A DNA stretch of 64,000 nt from Mixophyes australis (lineage: Eukaryota > Chordata > Amphibia > Anura > Limnodynastidae): positions 163,968,869 through 164,032,868 of the forward strand of contig JAVHZZ010000004.1 in the NCBI GenBank assembly GCA_036250195.1, read 5' to 3'. The position numbers and the translations under genes were made by a program. Under the pieces are notes generated by a model. That model had not been told where the DNA came from. It worked only from the letters and a program-made list of their open reading frames with translations, and made no database searches. Shown one piece after another: positions 22,764 to 36,298 of the stretch; position 1 is the first letter of the stretch; the number at the start of each line of letters is the position of its first letter.

Positions 22764-24263
22764 CAGGGCCTGATTAAGGGTTCTGGCCGCCCTAGGCTAA
22801 TACGGCCGCAGCGCCCCCCCCCCCCCCCCCCCCCCCCTCCGAATATATAGGTGTATAGGAACACTCCTGAATATGAATGTTCAGGTGTATTCTCCAGCAT
22901 TCAAATTTAGACAGATTGTGCCATTGTCTCTTACCTGTTCTTTCTCTTCTCTCTTGCAACTTTGTTATCCTCTCGCTGGCTTCTGGAAAGTTGGCGTCCT
23001 TTTTTGAAAATGCAAAAATGTATTATAATGCAAACCCTGAATGATTAGGCCCTTTAGTTAAAACAAAACACTCCATTATGGCCAGCTAAAAGTACCCCAT
23101 TGGACAGGCATGTATAAGCAATATCTGAATATTTGTTGTCAATCAAATACAAACCTCTACCAGCCCCATCTCACTAATATTTAGTATTCTAGTGATTGCT
23201 GAGACCACCCATGTGACCACCACACAATCATGAGATTCTGCCCCCCAAAGCTGCTCTATTTTTTAAATACCCCCTGCAGCCATTTTCCTTAACCACAACC
23301 CCCCCCACAGCCATTTTCCTTAACCCCTGCTGCAGCCATTTTCTTTACCTCCCACCCTGCATCCATCCCCCTTGCAGCTATTTTCCTTACCTCCACTCTG
23401 CTAGCTAGCTATCCCCCCCCCCGTCACATCAAAACTCCCCCAGTCACATATATCAGCCCCCCTCCTCTGCCCTCCTTCATACATATCAACCTCTCTACCT
23501 CCCTATAGATTTTCATGGCAGCCCCCCCTCCCATCCTATAGATTTGTATGACAGTCCCCCTCTCCCTCCCTATACATATGCATGACAGTCCCCCCTCTCC
23601 CTCCCTATAGATATGCAGGGTAGTCCCCCCCCCTCCCTATAGATATGCAGGGCAGTTCCCCCCCCCTCCCTATAGATATGCAGGGCAGTTCCCCCCCCTC
23701 CCTATAGATATGCAGGGCAGTTCCCCCCCCCTCCCTATAGATATGCAGGGCAGTTCCCCCCCCTCCCTATAGATATGCAGGGCAGTTCCCCCCCCTCCCT
23801 ATAGATATGCAGGGCAGTTCCCCCCCTCCCTATAGATATGCAGGGCAGTTCCCCCCCTCCCTATAGATATGCAGGGCAGTTCCCCCCTTCACTTACCTGT
23901 AGTTGTGCCAGCGTCGCTCCTCTCCTCAGATCAGCAGATAGGAAGTGAAGACGTCCTGCTTCCTGTCTGCTGCACAGCAACAGGCAGCCTGGCGATTGGC
24001 TGTGTGTTGCTAACCACTGACCACCAATGCTTTTGATCGTCGAGCCCTCCACCCCCCCGCAGCGACCCCCCCCCCCCGCGGCGACTCCTCGCCTCCCCCA
24101 CCCCGAAAAAAAAAAATGAATGAAGAAAAAAAAAAAAAAAAATTTATAAAAAAAAAAAAAAAAAATTTTTTTTTTTTTAAAAAAAATACCCACAGTGCAG
24201 CGCCCCCCGGGACCCAGCGCCCCAGGCTGCAGCCTGGTCAGCCTAGTGGTTGATCAGGCACTG
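22764..24263. mobile_element. hAT-C copy 2, complete non-autonomous
   Basis: A 1500-bp element with ends CAGGGCCTGATTAA and, in reverse, CAGTGCCTGATCAA, flanked by a perfect 8-bp duplication ATCACAGG (22756-22763 and 24264-24271). The CAG-type ends and 8-bp duplication place it in hAT. No transposase frame is present. It holds a C-rich minisatellite and a run of A/T homopolymers at 24104-24187. Confidence 0.92.
23500..23886. repeat. C-rich minisatellite in hAT-C copy 2
   Basis: About a dozen units of CCTCCCTATAGATATGCAGG plus GCAGTT and a C-run. The leftmost units are diverged (TTTTCATGGCA, TTTGTATGACA) and the right-hand units nearly identical, as expected of an array growing from one side. 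Confidence 0.93.
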
Positions 24264-24271
24264 ATCACAGG

Positions 24272-27200
24272 TTTACTTTTTGGTAATTAAAATACTAAGT
24301 CGAAATTGTTCCCTTTAAAAATCTACATTGAGACTCTGACGTTCACTGCAATTAAGCACATTTTTTTCCGTACAAGTTTTGTTTAAAACCCTTTTATTTT
24401 CAGATAACTAAGCTGGCAGTGACACGTGGAAGGGATCATGTTTCTGTTTAATATAATTTAATTTCTGATGAATATTTTTTGCATACAATATAACTGCCAT
24501 TGGACTTCCATCAGAAATAAAAAGGAAGAATGAGCAAGTTGTGTTTTTCGGATGTCGAAAACAGACAGTGATAAGGTTTCTCTGTTCTTCTCATTTCAAA
24601 TCTAATCCAGACAGATCAGATTTTTATCACTGTACAACAATCATCTTGGAGCTAGCACATGGTACAATTAGCAACCAGCATGTTCCAAGATGGCCAAAAT
24701 GAGCAACCATATTGCACAATGTGGACAGCTTAAAAGCCCCCTGTCCAGCACTGAACGTTTCTCTATCCTTCACACTTCTGCCTATCTAGTAGGAATATTA
24801 GCAGTTTTTATATACTCTTGGATCAAAAACTTTACTGCATTGTGTTACAGTCTCGTTTGTAAACATTGTACACCACCTCTGACTATATATGCAAGTCTGT
24901 AATCTGTCTGCATGTACAAATTATTTTGAAGCTATTTGCGCAAATAAAAAAAATCTTTACATTTATAATCTGTTTCTCCTATATGGTTTAATTACTTAAT
25001 ATTGTATGTCTACATTATTTTATTGTTGGCATATTATCAAAACTTCACATATAAACAATAAGCAATTAAAATAAGGAACTTACAGTCTGCCCTTTATTAA
25101 GGGTGAAGTGCTTCCAGAACGGACCCGAAGGCACTTTGCTTTACCGCAACACAGATTTTACGGTACCGTAATAACAAACAAAATGCGCAGCCACGTGTAG
25201 CCGTCATGTTGTGGCTTAATTGAATATGTCCTAGAGTTTTAAATGAAGGAATCTATAAAGCAAAAAACACACAGCAAGAAAAGATTATAAAAGGTTTTGA
25301 GACTCCAGCATTGAAATATAATTGACACTACAATAAAGAAAACAGCAATATGCAATTACAATATCAAACCATTAGAACAAAGCATAATGTTTTGTTTTAT
25401 ATATTGTTGCCCAAAAGTAAAGATTGAATACTAAGGTGCACATATATAATATACAAACATCTTACAAAGAATCTTGTTGAATAATTGAAATTTATAATCC
25501 AGAATCTCCCTAATAAATTTGCATCTTGCATTCCTCATTTCAATGTGCCAATCATTTCAGATTATTTATAAACTGGGCTTATTCTCTTTTTATTGTAGCC
25601 AAAATGGCAAGCAGCATGGTTACCGTGGAAACTGCTTCCAGCTGCCAACGCTTGATGATCCAGCACCAGCAGGTTGATTGTCCCTGTGGAGATTTTCACC
25701 TTCATGATAATGTCAGATGGTGAACTGGACTATATGCAAGACTCCAGCTTCTTCTAGTGCAATTTAGTCCGATATGGCTTCAAAGGAGCACTGTGGAACA
25801 CCATTAGATTCATTAAAATTTCCTCATACTGTGTTTGATTCAAATGCATTTCCAATTCAAAAAATAATATTTGTGAAGGGAATTGGTTGATATGTTTCAT
25901 ATACTCGTAAACATGTAATATCTTATGTGAGGAATTTGTCTGGTAGAGTTTAAAATATAGTGCATTTTAATGAAGACAGGACCTCCTGTGGCACACAAAG
26001 GGTGATAAAGAAATAGCTCCAGTTTAATTGAACATGGGTGTAAAATTCAGCTCTGCATAGTAATATTAAACTTTACATTAGATGCATGAGTAAAGCTTCC
26101 TATCATTGTGTTCATCAAGTGCTGTATTATCTTACGTTGCTCAGAGTTACCTGTTTAACTTTTTGGCAGATAACCTATTACCAGGCAAGTTGTGCTGCTA
26201 TATGTGTAATAGGTGTCAGCGTTGTTGGTGGTAGATGTTAAACCACAAGAAGCTTTTAGACTTGTTGGTTTTATTTCAGAACTTGTAACAGACAGGAAGT
26301 TTGACAAGTTTATGCAGTTAATTTACTTAACACTATTATAGTACATTAATATATGCAGGTGGTAATAAGCATATATTGTGGGTAATGTCAGAGGATAGGT
26401 TGCTCATATATATTTTGTGCCTCTACTCACTTTATATATCTTTATATAAGTAAGTTTACACAAAGTAGGAGGCAGCTCTAGTTATAAATGTCTTTACAGT
26501 TCAATTGTCACTGGAAGAATATGCTGAGAGCCTAGCTTCCTGTCTGTGCATGGTCAGCAGAGTAATGCGGATGGCTGGAGGATGCCCCACTTCCTGTCAT
26601 CATTAGATCACAGTGGACACAATTGTCAAGATGGGAGACAGATCTTTGTGCTCCATATGAACATAACTAAGATTATTACTATGAAATGCCCTAAAGGTAT
26701 CACATTGATTAAAACTTTGTATTTGTTATATTCTGAATGCTGTACCATGTCAGACAAAAGACATAAACAGATTTACTTTCTGACTGATTTTTTTTACTGG
26801 CTTGGCATTTTGCATGTAAAAAGTCATGAGGATAAACAAAATGGTTATGAGAAAAATAAATCTCTAACAGCTGAACAGAGATGAGTGAAGTTGTGGTGAA
26901 ATTTTGTGTGACTAAACAATTTCTCAGAAGTGTAAAGATCCAGCAACACAACATTGGAGTTCTGCTTCTGCTCTCCAGTGGGGTTGGACTTGGAGAAGGA
27001 TAAGACTCAAGGAGGGCTGGCAAAGACTTCACTCAGCAGCCTATTTTAAATGAAAAAATAAGCAAGTGGCCCAGTGACCCAACCCAAGTAAACCCACTAT
27101 GGGACCAACCCAGGGGTCAGATGCCAGCCTGCCCCTGATAGGACTATACTGTATCTAGAGTCACTGAGACTACAGTACACTTGCATCTGAAAACATTTGC

Positions 27201-28016
27201 CTAAGTGCTAAATATCATAAATATAAATATTTCTGAGTGTCCAAGGCAAATAAATAGAAAATACCAAACTGAGGTTGGAGGTGTGTTGGGGTGTTTGAAG
27301 AGCATACTGAAGGCAGAGTAGACTAATATCTGGAATCTATGGAATGGAGTTGAATGAAACATAAAAATAATCAAGCGATAAAATTGTAATAAATAATGTA
27401 ATACATTATTGTCATAAAAATATGAGCAACTGTGTGAGCCACTGAATATTGTAAAAAATAAAATAAACATTTGTCAAAAATAAAAAAAACTGTACAAATC
27501 ATGCAATGACAGCCAAAGTAGCAACAATTTGAATGTCTATCAGCAGGAAAAAACATTTAACACCCTGGGCAACAACTGCAAGATCTTATAAAGTGCATAG
27601 TTCAGTTACTTATTCAAATGCCAACAATGTGTAGTGAAGACAAGGGATGATTCATGTCCACAAAATGTTGGGTCATCAGAGTGTCATCTTTACCAGTCAG
27701 TAAAGCTGCCCTTAATGCAGATATGTAAGTGGACATACTAATCTTCAAATAAGTAGTGGCTTTTACAATGCAGAATAAACTTAAAGGATAAGTCATTAAA
27801 TATCGAGAAGAGTCCTGGTAGGAGTCTGACTAATGTGCACAAAACATTTGAAATACAGTTTCATGTATGTGTTATTCACATAATGATAGAGCAGAGAAGA
27901 GCAGCATTGCTATATGTGGGTACATAGCAAAACCCTGTGTGTATGGACAATAACAGCTGCAAATATTCAGAAAATAAGTGTGCAGGTCTACAAGGAAGTG
28001 GGAAACTTAATAAAAA
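24272..28016. other. unique AT-rich DNA, no established gene
   Basis: About 3.7 kb with no repeat boundaries that I can define. A strong splice-acceptor context at 25578-25598 is listed separately. Confidence 0.45.
25599..25723 (+). other. candidate coding exon after a strong acceptor
   Basis: A long pyrimidine tract ends in TTTTTATTGTAG at 25598. Six bases into the following sequence is AAAATGG, a fair start context (ATG 25604), opening a 39-codon frame (MASSMVTVETASSCQRLM and onward, with a CPCGDFH stretch) that ends with TGA at 25721-25723. No convincing donor follows before the stop. I do not recognise the peptide. It may be the first coding exon of an unknown gene or chance. Confidence 0.2.
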
Positions 28017-28181
28017 AAATATTTATATATATATATATATATACAAACAGAAAAGACACAGATGGCGCTATGACACAATACCAGTACAGAAATGATAGGT
28101 AGTCCAGAAATAAATTGGTTAGTCCAATAATATAATCTTGAACTGGTTCCTTCTTATATATATCTCTTATATATATATTAT

Positions 28182-28785
28182 TGTGAGAGAAACATTGGGA
28201 AAGTGGCAAATGGCAGGCATATGTGTCCAGGCTGTCCGTCTTATATGCTTTTAACCCCCAGGGAGATTGCATGTATTTGGGAGGAAAAGCTTCCTCAAGA
28301 GTGTCTTCAGCTGTAAGAAAAGCTGGTAAGGGTTCCTGGGGTATAAATGGAGAGAGAATGGTGGACTCCATTTATAGGGCTCATTTCAGGTTTTACAACC
28401 AGCTAGTAAGTGCTGGCAATCTGGAGTTGCACCTGCAAGGTGCTGATAAAAAGCTGCTAGGCAATTTCATCTCTCTCTCTCAGACCTGGGGAGGAGGTTG
28501 AATGCACCCTGAGGGACATTGCAAATGATGACCAGTAACTCCTGTATTTTGTATGTGCGTAGGACATAAGGACCCTCATTTGAGAGAGGGTGTTCCTGTG
28601 GGATAGTAAGAAGCCAGACATGCTAGGAACTTTTGTTTCTGTTCTGTTTGTTTTAAACATGGTGAATAAAACTAGCTGCGACTAGTTAAGCCAAAACAAT
28701 TGACTTGTGTGATATCCTTGGCTGATCTGTCTGAAGTGCAGCAGCCTACCTCAGAAGGCGGTAACTCCACTATGATCTTATGACA
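28182..28785 (+). mobile_element. probable solo LTR
   Basis: About 604 bp beginning TGTGAGAG and ending TTATGACA. A TATA box (GGTATAAATGG) at about 28340 and an AATAAA at about 28663 lie in the order and spacing of U3, R and U5. Flanks are AT repeats, so a target duplication cannot be scored (ATTAT left, ATATA right). No internal retroelement genes adjoin it. An (AT)n microsatellite lies just upstream at 28019-28043. Confidence 0.45.
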
Positions 28786-28790
28786 ATATA

Positions 28791-31700
28791 TATATTTATA
28801 TAGAAATATGATGTATTGCATGGGACAAAAACACCACTTCATCCATTGCAATATAAAGTGGAATTTAACAGTTTACATTTTGGAGGCTTAACACAGCAGC
28901 TACATTCAGGCTACTGTGGATAATATACCTCAATAATGACAAATAGCAGTGTCCACTGCTTTCCAGGCCCCTACAGAGAGATTATTCCTTTTAGAAAAGC
29001 ATCAAAGGAAGACATCATTTTCCAGTAGTGACTTTAATGTGTCTCTGCGGGATACTTAAGAATAAGCTCAAGCTTAAAACTAATTATTATTCTAGTTTTA
29101 TCAGTTTGGGCTCAAACCGACAAAATTTTAAAAATTCCCAGTGAATGTGTTTCAATTGCTATATTATGTCTCACAATGGACAATAGTCAATATCTAAGTA
29201 AATCGTGTTTATTACATAAAACAGTTTTTTTCAAGTATTTTTCTGCATCCTTATGTACATAAGAAGAGCTGAGGCCATAATGCAGAGAACAGTAAATGAA
29301 ACATGTCAGAGTAAAGAAAGGATAGAATAAGTATATCAGGTTCATGAATTTGACAAGCAGACAATCTCTAAAACTAATGCGTATATGTAGAAAATTGTAA
29401 AGCATAACTTTGCACTAAACTGTCTCAGCTGTGGTTAAGTCAACCACCAACAGTTCACTTAATTGCTATGGCAGAATTTCTCATGTTCAATCTCATAGGG
29501 GTTTGCAATGGGAAACCACCTTGTTTGAATGTGGAGACAAGGCCAGGATTGGCAACCTGGCAACTCTGGCATTTGCCTACATTTATTTATTGGCTAGTGG
29601 AAGCTCTCCAACTGTTGTGAGCATGTGCTGCTTAGCCCCAGTCAATGTCGCCCGATGCAGTCACAAAGTGTTCTGCACTTACCCCCTTTGCAGTGCTGGA
29701 TTGGCAATGGTGCCAACAAGTAGATATCAATGTTTGCTGAAGTGCTTGGTATGCTAGTCCCAACCCTGGAGGTGATGCAGACCCAAAGGGCTCCAATTAG
29801 GTTTATTTTTTACAAACTTGCTCCCTGGGTTATATGAAAATCAGCTATAAAATAAGTAAATGCATGTATAATAAAAAAAAAGACAAAAAAGAAAGGTAAA
29901 CCTATACAGTTCTTTTGCGACTACTGATAATTTTAGTACATTTCCTTTCATACGCCATATTAGATCAGTTAATTCTAGGTAAGGACAGCTGGCACAGGAA
30001 AATCAGCTCACATCATAGCACAACTGCTGCCTTTGCAGCTACCAAGGATACCACATAACAAATTCGCTGTCACTATAAATCACAACAAACACACAAACAT
30101 ATAGAAACACAATGGAAAAGGTTTATTAAGGAAGTACTGCAGTTAAACTTTGCACTGTGATTTTACCTTAATTGATACTTTAAATTAGTCCTATTGCTAC
30201 CTATTAGCTTAACGGCATTGTGTCCGCTCCGAGAATCCTCTGCGCTATACAAAATCTTGTCGATTTAATTGAAATGTTCAATTTACCTACTAGTTCACTT
30301 TAAGAAAAATCAATGAACAACTATTGAACACAAAGTAGTAGATAGGTAATTATTGCCAAGTCCACAAAGCAACAAACACACATGTACAGTGTTTAATGTT
30401 ACATGAAAAGAAGTTCCTAATTCAGTGATTTCTAGATCAGTGTCCTATTCCATAAAAACCCAGTTCACATGTCCATCTTCTGTAGTCAAAATTCATTGTA
30501 GACATTTGATCATCGTTTAGGTTGCGCCTCTACACCCCTATTGTATTATATGTGAAAACTGCCTCCAGAAAAAATAAGGGGGTGCAAATGTGCAGCTCAC
30601 GATATCGACACAAGTTACGCACAGCGCGAGAAATTTTATGTAACACGCAATATTTTTATATATGTTATACAGTTTATTTGCATCACATTTTATGAAGCAT
30701 CCTCTCACCCGATAACTAAATGCAGATTGGTTTTATGGGGGTGTTTCCAAAGATCATAATCTGGGTATGAAGTTTGAAATGCGCTTGGAAGACAAGTAGG
30801 GGTCATTGCGCATATAAAGAAGGATTCATGATCTACAGAATTCTAGGTTCATAAATAATGGAAATATTACTTACAATTTACAATGGATATTTTGATAACC
30901 CTTAAAACATTAAATTATACAATAATAAAGGCGAACATCTCCTATTGTATGTGTTTGCATGTACTCAAGAAAAGCTCCCCACCCATTTGTGTGTAAGTCA
31001 CTCAATATTAAACTGTTTTCTATTATGGAATTATTTGTCTTGCCATTCACATTGATCTCCGATAAAATATGCAGAACAACAGCCTGAATACATATGGAAA
31101 GGGGGTGATGAAGTTATGATGTTCATGAAATAAATGGCCAGATAAAATTAATATAATGGCCTCGTTCTACTAGTTAAAAGTCAGTAATTGTATAACACAA
31201 TATTAATTGGCTTAATTCCGTTAGCTCATGCGTATTATGATTAATCAACTCTAATATCTTAACACTAATATCTGTTTAATCATATGCAAATAATGTAAAT
31301 GAAATAAATTTCATCATTAGAAACTAGAAAACAATCACAAATACCAACTACTATACATGAACCTGAGTTGTTTGATGTGTCCTCTGATTCTAATGCTGGT
31401 GGGACCGGTATAGTGGAAAGCTTTGACCCTTTCATCCTTTGGTAAGTACCAGTGGGTACTTTGGTAAGTACCAGTACAATGGGACACTTGCTTAGTTGAT
31501 CCTAGCTGGCGGAATGTGGAAATTATTGTGTGTTAATGGGTATGGTGGCAGAGAAGGCAAGATTAGAACCAACACATTTTGACATCCGCAAAACTGCAGA
31601 TTTTATCTGTGCAAATATGTTAGCCTTACCCTGCTGTCTATACCAAGATTGATAATACCATAAAGCCACCATTGTAATAACATCAGATGACATTTCAAAG

Positions 31701-31861
31701 AAACGGTAATAATTTGTATTTTAAAATGATTACACTTTAAAAATGATTTCTTAAAACACATGCCAATGTTTCATAAAATGTTCAATGAGGGTATGGGGTT
31801 ATCTATATTTTAAGAATATTTTTTCTTAATGATTTCTGTGGATGTTTTTTTCCCGATTAGG
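28791..31861. other. unique AT-rich DNA
   Basis: About 3 kb without a supported gene or repeat. A stretch at 31180-31330 is dense in homeodomain-like ATTA/TTAAT sites and contains ATGCAAAT, a POU octamer. See findings. Confidence 0.45.
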
Positions 31862-32016
31862 CCTATTGGAACTACATATCCCAATGTGCCCTGGCTGTCA
31901 GAGTATGCTGGAGCATGTAGTTTCAGAAGCATATGCATGCTTTAGTAGTCAGTGGCAATCATGGCCATGCTGGCACTTGGCTGACAGGGCATGCTGGGAG
32001 TTGTAGTTTCACAGCA
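31862..32016. repeat. short inverted repeat with ZNF143-type motif
   Basis: ACTACATATCCCAATGTGCC at 31871-31890 faces, in inverse orientation, GGGCATGCTGGGAGTTGTAG at 31987-32006. The reverse of the latter, ACTACAACTCCCAGCATGCC, matches the known ZNF143/SBS promoter motif. A third, weaker copy lies at 31905-31925. This looks like a small MITE whose ends contain the motif. Confidence 0.55.
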
Positions 32017-32104
32017 GTACATAATGATTTTATGACTTCACACTATTACCCTGGCACCCAGCACCGCATGGTTTGAAGGATGAATCATGGTGCTATTTAG
32101 CATT

Positions 32105-32441
32105 GGGCAGCATGGTGGCTAAGTGGTTAGCACTTCTGCCTCACAGCACTGGGGTCATGAGTTCAATTCCTGACCATGGCCTTATCTGTGTGGAGTTTGT
32201 ATGTTCTCCGTGTGTTTGCGTGGGTTTCCTCCGGGTGCTCTGGTTTCCTCCCACACTCCATAAACATACTAGTAGGTAAATTGGCTGCTAACAAATTGAC
32301 CCTAGTCTGTTTTTCTGTCTGTGTGTGGGTGTTAGGGAATTTAGACTGTAAGCTCCAATGGGGCAGGAACTGATGTGAGTGAGTTCTCTGTACAGCGCTG
32401 CGGAATTAGTGGCGCTATATAAATAGCTGATGATGATGATG
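32105..32441 (+). mobile_element. full-length tRNA-headed SINE
   Basis: Head with A-box-like TGGCTAAGTGGTTAGCAC and B-box-like GGTCATGAGTTCAATTCC (32153-32170). The body has TTTGTATGTTCTCCGTG and CATACTAGTAGGTAAATTGG, then AATTTAGACTGTAAGCTCC. The 3' tail is GGCGCTATATAAATAGCTGA plus a GATGAT run. The tail is almost identical to that of the L2 LINE at 41650-41698, which would explain its mobilisation. No clear target duplication is seen. Confidence 0.85.
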
Positions 32442-35216
32442 GGTCTGTTTGCCTTGGGTGATTGCACAGTTTTTGTTGGCCCAATTCCCCTAGGAAATTC
32501 TGCTCCATACTGACTGGGAAGGGACTGGTTTCACTTTATGACAGGGGGAGCCCTATTGTAATGTGGTTAACATTTCTTTAGGGGGACCCAGGATCAAATG
32601 TAGGATGATTTCCAAATGCTTGCATGGGGAATCCTATTTAAGTATTTTTTAATATTTTTAAACAAACTTAATCTGTACCTGTACAGCTGAGGATGATCAG
32701 GTGTGCACAGGGAATCTGGGAAACTATAAACCCCCAAATCTGCTCCTGCATCAGAGATGGGATAAGAGAACAAAAGGAGACAGACATACGAAGGTGGAGA
32801 ATTCAAGGGACAGACACCCACAATGAAGAAACACAGAAACACAAGGGGGGGAGAGAGATACACACATGGCAAGACAGAGCAACCATACAAAACAAACATA
32901 CCTCTATTGAAAGCAGACAAGGAGGAGAAGTCAGGGTAGGCACTCTGCAAGTTAAGTGGGCGTGCACTACCTTCTCTATGGCAATAGGTGTGGAGGAAAG
33001 ATGGTCCTGCCGTGACCGGTGGCAAGGTAGGGCTGTGTACTGCAGCTACAGTCTACATAGCCCCTACTTTCACAAACATTATAGATAAAGGAAGGACTAA
33101 AGGTGACCCCTTTAATCTCTGAAGGTAGGTGATATTCAGCTTATTGCTGAACTTTTTTTTTAATGATAAATAAAATTATTTTCCCCGTGATTCGAGCCAA
33201 GGAGGGAGTGGGCACCTCAGACATCACACCCATTGTCCCCATGCTTTAGTGGCATCTAGCCCAGTCTACAACACTGATGTTGGTAATATATTTATTTTTT
33301 GGGGGAGAGGAGGGGGGATGGCATGCTGCCTATTTTATTTATTTTTATTGGGTTACCTACAGTATCTATGAAAAATCCAGCATTATGGTGATAGAAAATG
33401 CTACTGCATGTGAAAAAAGGTCATTGAGACCGTGGCAACGTGTAATGTATTTACACCTCCTAAGATGTGTCACATGAATGACAGCGTGGTGCGCCTGTTG
33501 TCAGTTTAACACCAGCTACATCTGTATATTCTATAATAACCTTGGCGGATGTTTAATGTGAAAATGTCATCATCTGTCTTGCCAATAAAATCTATGAAAC
33601 ATGAAAGATATGTAATTGTGTAATAATAATTCATTAATTATTACTGCAGTTTGTCTATAATTAATAGCTGGGCAGTGCAATGAAATTGCATTCCTGTTTG
33701 CTAAACAAACATAGCGGGACAGAGGGGAACAATAACCATGTAATGATTTTCTGATGGAGCTTGAGAGCAGTAAATGTTTATAGACTCTCTGGCCATATGT
33801 ACAAATGTCAACACAACTGATGGAACTCGGCACACAAAGGAATCAAAAGCTAAATCATGTCCATTTATTTTCTGTGGGAATAGGGTTCTGTGGAATTGGT
33901 GTTTGCAAAGCTACTGAGAAAAAGACATGTTCTATTGGAGGAAATAAAGCATTTAATGGCATGAAAATGTATAGATGTAAAAAAAAAATATACAGATACT
34001 GATAGGACTTTACAGTATATTGTATTTTCATTGGAACATATTTATTGCATTTCATATATCTTAATACTAGACTCAATTTATATTCCTAGAGGCACAGAAC
34101 TGCACATAGAATAACAGTGAAAACATACTGATAACATTGTCAGCAGTGGCAATGCTTTGTATGGCATATTTATGGGAAAAGGAATTGTAGACTTAATTTC
34201 TATACAGATGACACTGGAAATGTCATGGAGCATTTGTCTTTTTAGCTTTAAATTGTTCTTTCTAGTTCATATTACTTCATATGTATAGTCATGCAATAGG
34301 TAAATAATACACCCAAGGCACATTTGGTTGCAAATTCCTTTTTGGAGGTGTGCTATCTAGGGCTATATATTATCCTAATGTGTAGTAATAAAATGATTTG
34401 TTCTTGAGCTATTGGCCAAAGAGGTAGGCTACAAGCCAGCTATAAATACATTAAGGGTGGACAACAAAAAATATAAATGTAATTTATTTGCAAGTAATCA
34501 TCTCTGATGGTAAAATGGTCATTCACTGCCCAACTTTATATCCTTTTTTAGATGTCAATACCAACAAATCAGGGAAAAATGTTTTTCAAACGTTCTTTCA
34601 ATCCTTGAAAATATTCCCCTTTTATAACCCAGACCTGTATATCAACCACTGCAGTGGCACATACCTCAACTGGTGGTCATCATCTCCCATAACCACTCAA
34701 AAGAAAAACAAATTCTCATTTATAGAAACATGGGAATTAAATTTGTTTTGGAAAATTGGTAGGTTTGCTGTGCAGCTATATTTAAATGTGAATACCAGGC
34801 AGGCCTAACATAGACATATTAAAAATCGTTGTATAGGATGAATCTGTTCCCCTAGAGACTTCTTTGTCTTTTTCCATGAAGCTTTCTTTAATACTTTATA
34901 GGATGCCCAGAAATAGTAACTTTACAGTACATACCCAGTCATCTTTGCCATCTGGGCTAAACTAGTGAGTTATGTTTGTAAATGTTGGGCCTCACTATAC
35001 CCACATCTGAAATGCTATTAGGCATTGATTTCCAGGAGCAAACAATTCCAACAATTGACTTGTGCAACACACGTATGGATACTTCATACATATTGCTCAT
35101 ATGTAGAAAAAGTATGGATCATTCTTGGCCAATAGGGAAACTCTAATATGTATTATGAATAAGGAAGAAATCAATTCTACTTTAATGGACACTCGTGAAG
35201 TAGTGGACTGGGAATG
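32442..35216. other. unique DNA, no gene recognised
   Basis: About 2.8 kb. Overlapping 130- to 143-codon frames at 32594-33088 are open on opposite strands but have no domain, no splice context and biased composition. I treat them as chance. Confidence 0.45.
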
Positions 35217-35221
35217 ACAAC

Positions 35222-36298
35222 TGTGACAGGTTGGACTGCCAATGCCACCCTGTCTGTTGTTGCTAGAAACCGGCTGGGCTTACTTTGCAACCATTCCCTT
35301 TTGTTATCCAAAATGAGCCCTGTTGCTGCAGTAGGAGGGGCTTACAAAGGCTGCCACAACTGGACTCCTAATCCGGCATCCAGAACCGGGTTTCTTTTGG
35401 GTAACTGACGCTGCTAGCGTACGTTGTTGCTAGTGTACCTGGGCTGGTACTCCTGATCTCTCACTATAGATCAGAGTTGCTGTGGATGGATCGCCCCCTG
35501 GCCAATAACACTGACCAGGGCTGCATGGGTAGCAGGCAGAGTGGTGGTACTGGAAATCTTGGGTTCAAACCTCAGAACAGCTGGAGAATGAATTAGTTTT
35601 AGGGTCTAATCTGCAGGTCACAGGAATATAGTGATATTGAAGATTTTTCCAAGCAGGTCTTTGAAGCAAGATGTTTATTAGCGCTCACTGGTTTTGAGGT
35701 ACCAGTGATCAGGTGAGATGTTGAAATCAGAAGAACAAATTTCAAATACAAGCTAGTGCCTTTTATACAGTTCAGACACAGGCTATTTTTAGATTCAGGA
35801 TGTACTATATTTACACAAACATGGATTTACATGCATTGGAAAGCTAACAATATTTACACTTATATGTGAAATTCTGGAAACGGTGCCATGTCCTGCATCC
35901 AGTTTTCAGATGCAGAGAATCTAGGAGCCAGTCTTAATTAAAAGTTCCTGCCTCCAATGTTGGACCTTCACACATCAAAAGATCTAATTAGCATGGGGCC
36001 ATTCTTCAGACCGTTCAGAATACATATTCACACAGAACAACAAAAACAAAAAACAAGCCAGTTTACCTACATCACAATAGACAAAAGGCTTTGTAAACAA
36101 AAGCTCACTGTATCAGATATATATATCAGAGATAGGCATATCCTGTAGCAAGGGTAAACAGGAAAAACGAGTTTCTACCCTGGTCTCAGAAATAACGATT
36201 TCCTATCTCAAAATATATACAATATTAAAATTAAGTGCATTGGCTATTTCTCTTAAATAAATAGATACCATAAGTTATTTATATGTGATCCAGTCACA
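35222..36298. mobile_element. solo LTR with 5-bp target duplication
   Basis: A 1077-bp segment starting TGTGACAGG and ending CCAGTCACA (TG...CA with inverted TGTGAC/GTCACA), flanked by ACAAC on both sides (35217-35221 and 36299-36303). This is the structure of an LTR retrotransposon reduced to one LTR by recombination. The 5-bp duplication fits Gypsy-type or some retroviral-type elements. No gag, pol or env sequence is present, so family and direction stay open. Confidence 0.75.

Noticed and set aside
24104..24187. Poly(A)/poly(T) block as a processed retrocopy end
   Set aside because: It lies inside hAT-C copy 2, whose ends and target duplication are intact, and no retrocopied sequence adjoins it.
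32594..33088. Overlapping frames of 143 and 131 codons
   Set aside because: Opposite strands of one low-complexity stretch, no motif and no neighbouring exon.
34488..34808. Possible LINE fragment frame
   Set aside because: 106 codons with no RT or endonuclease motif and no flanking homology.
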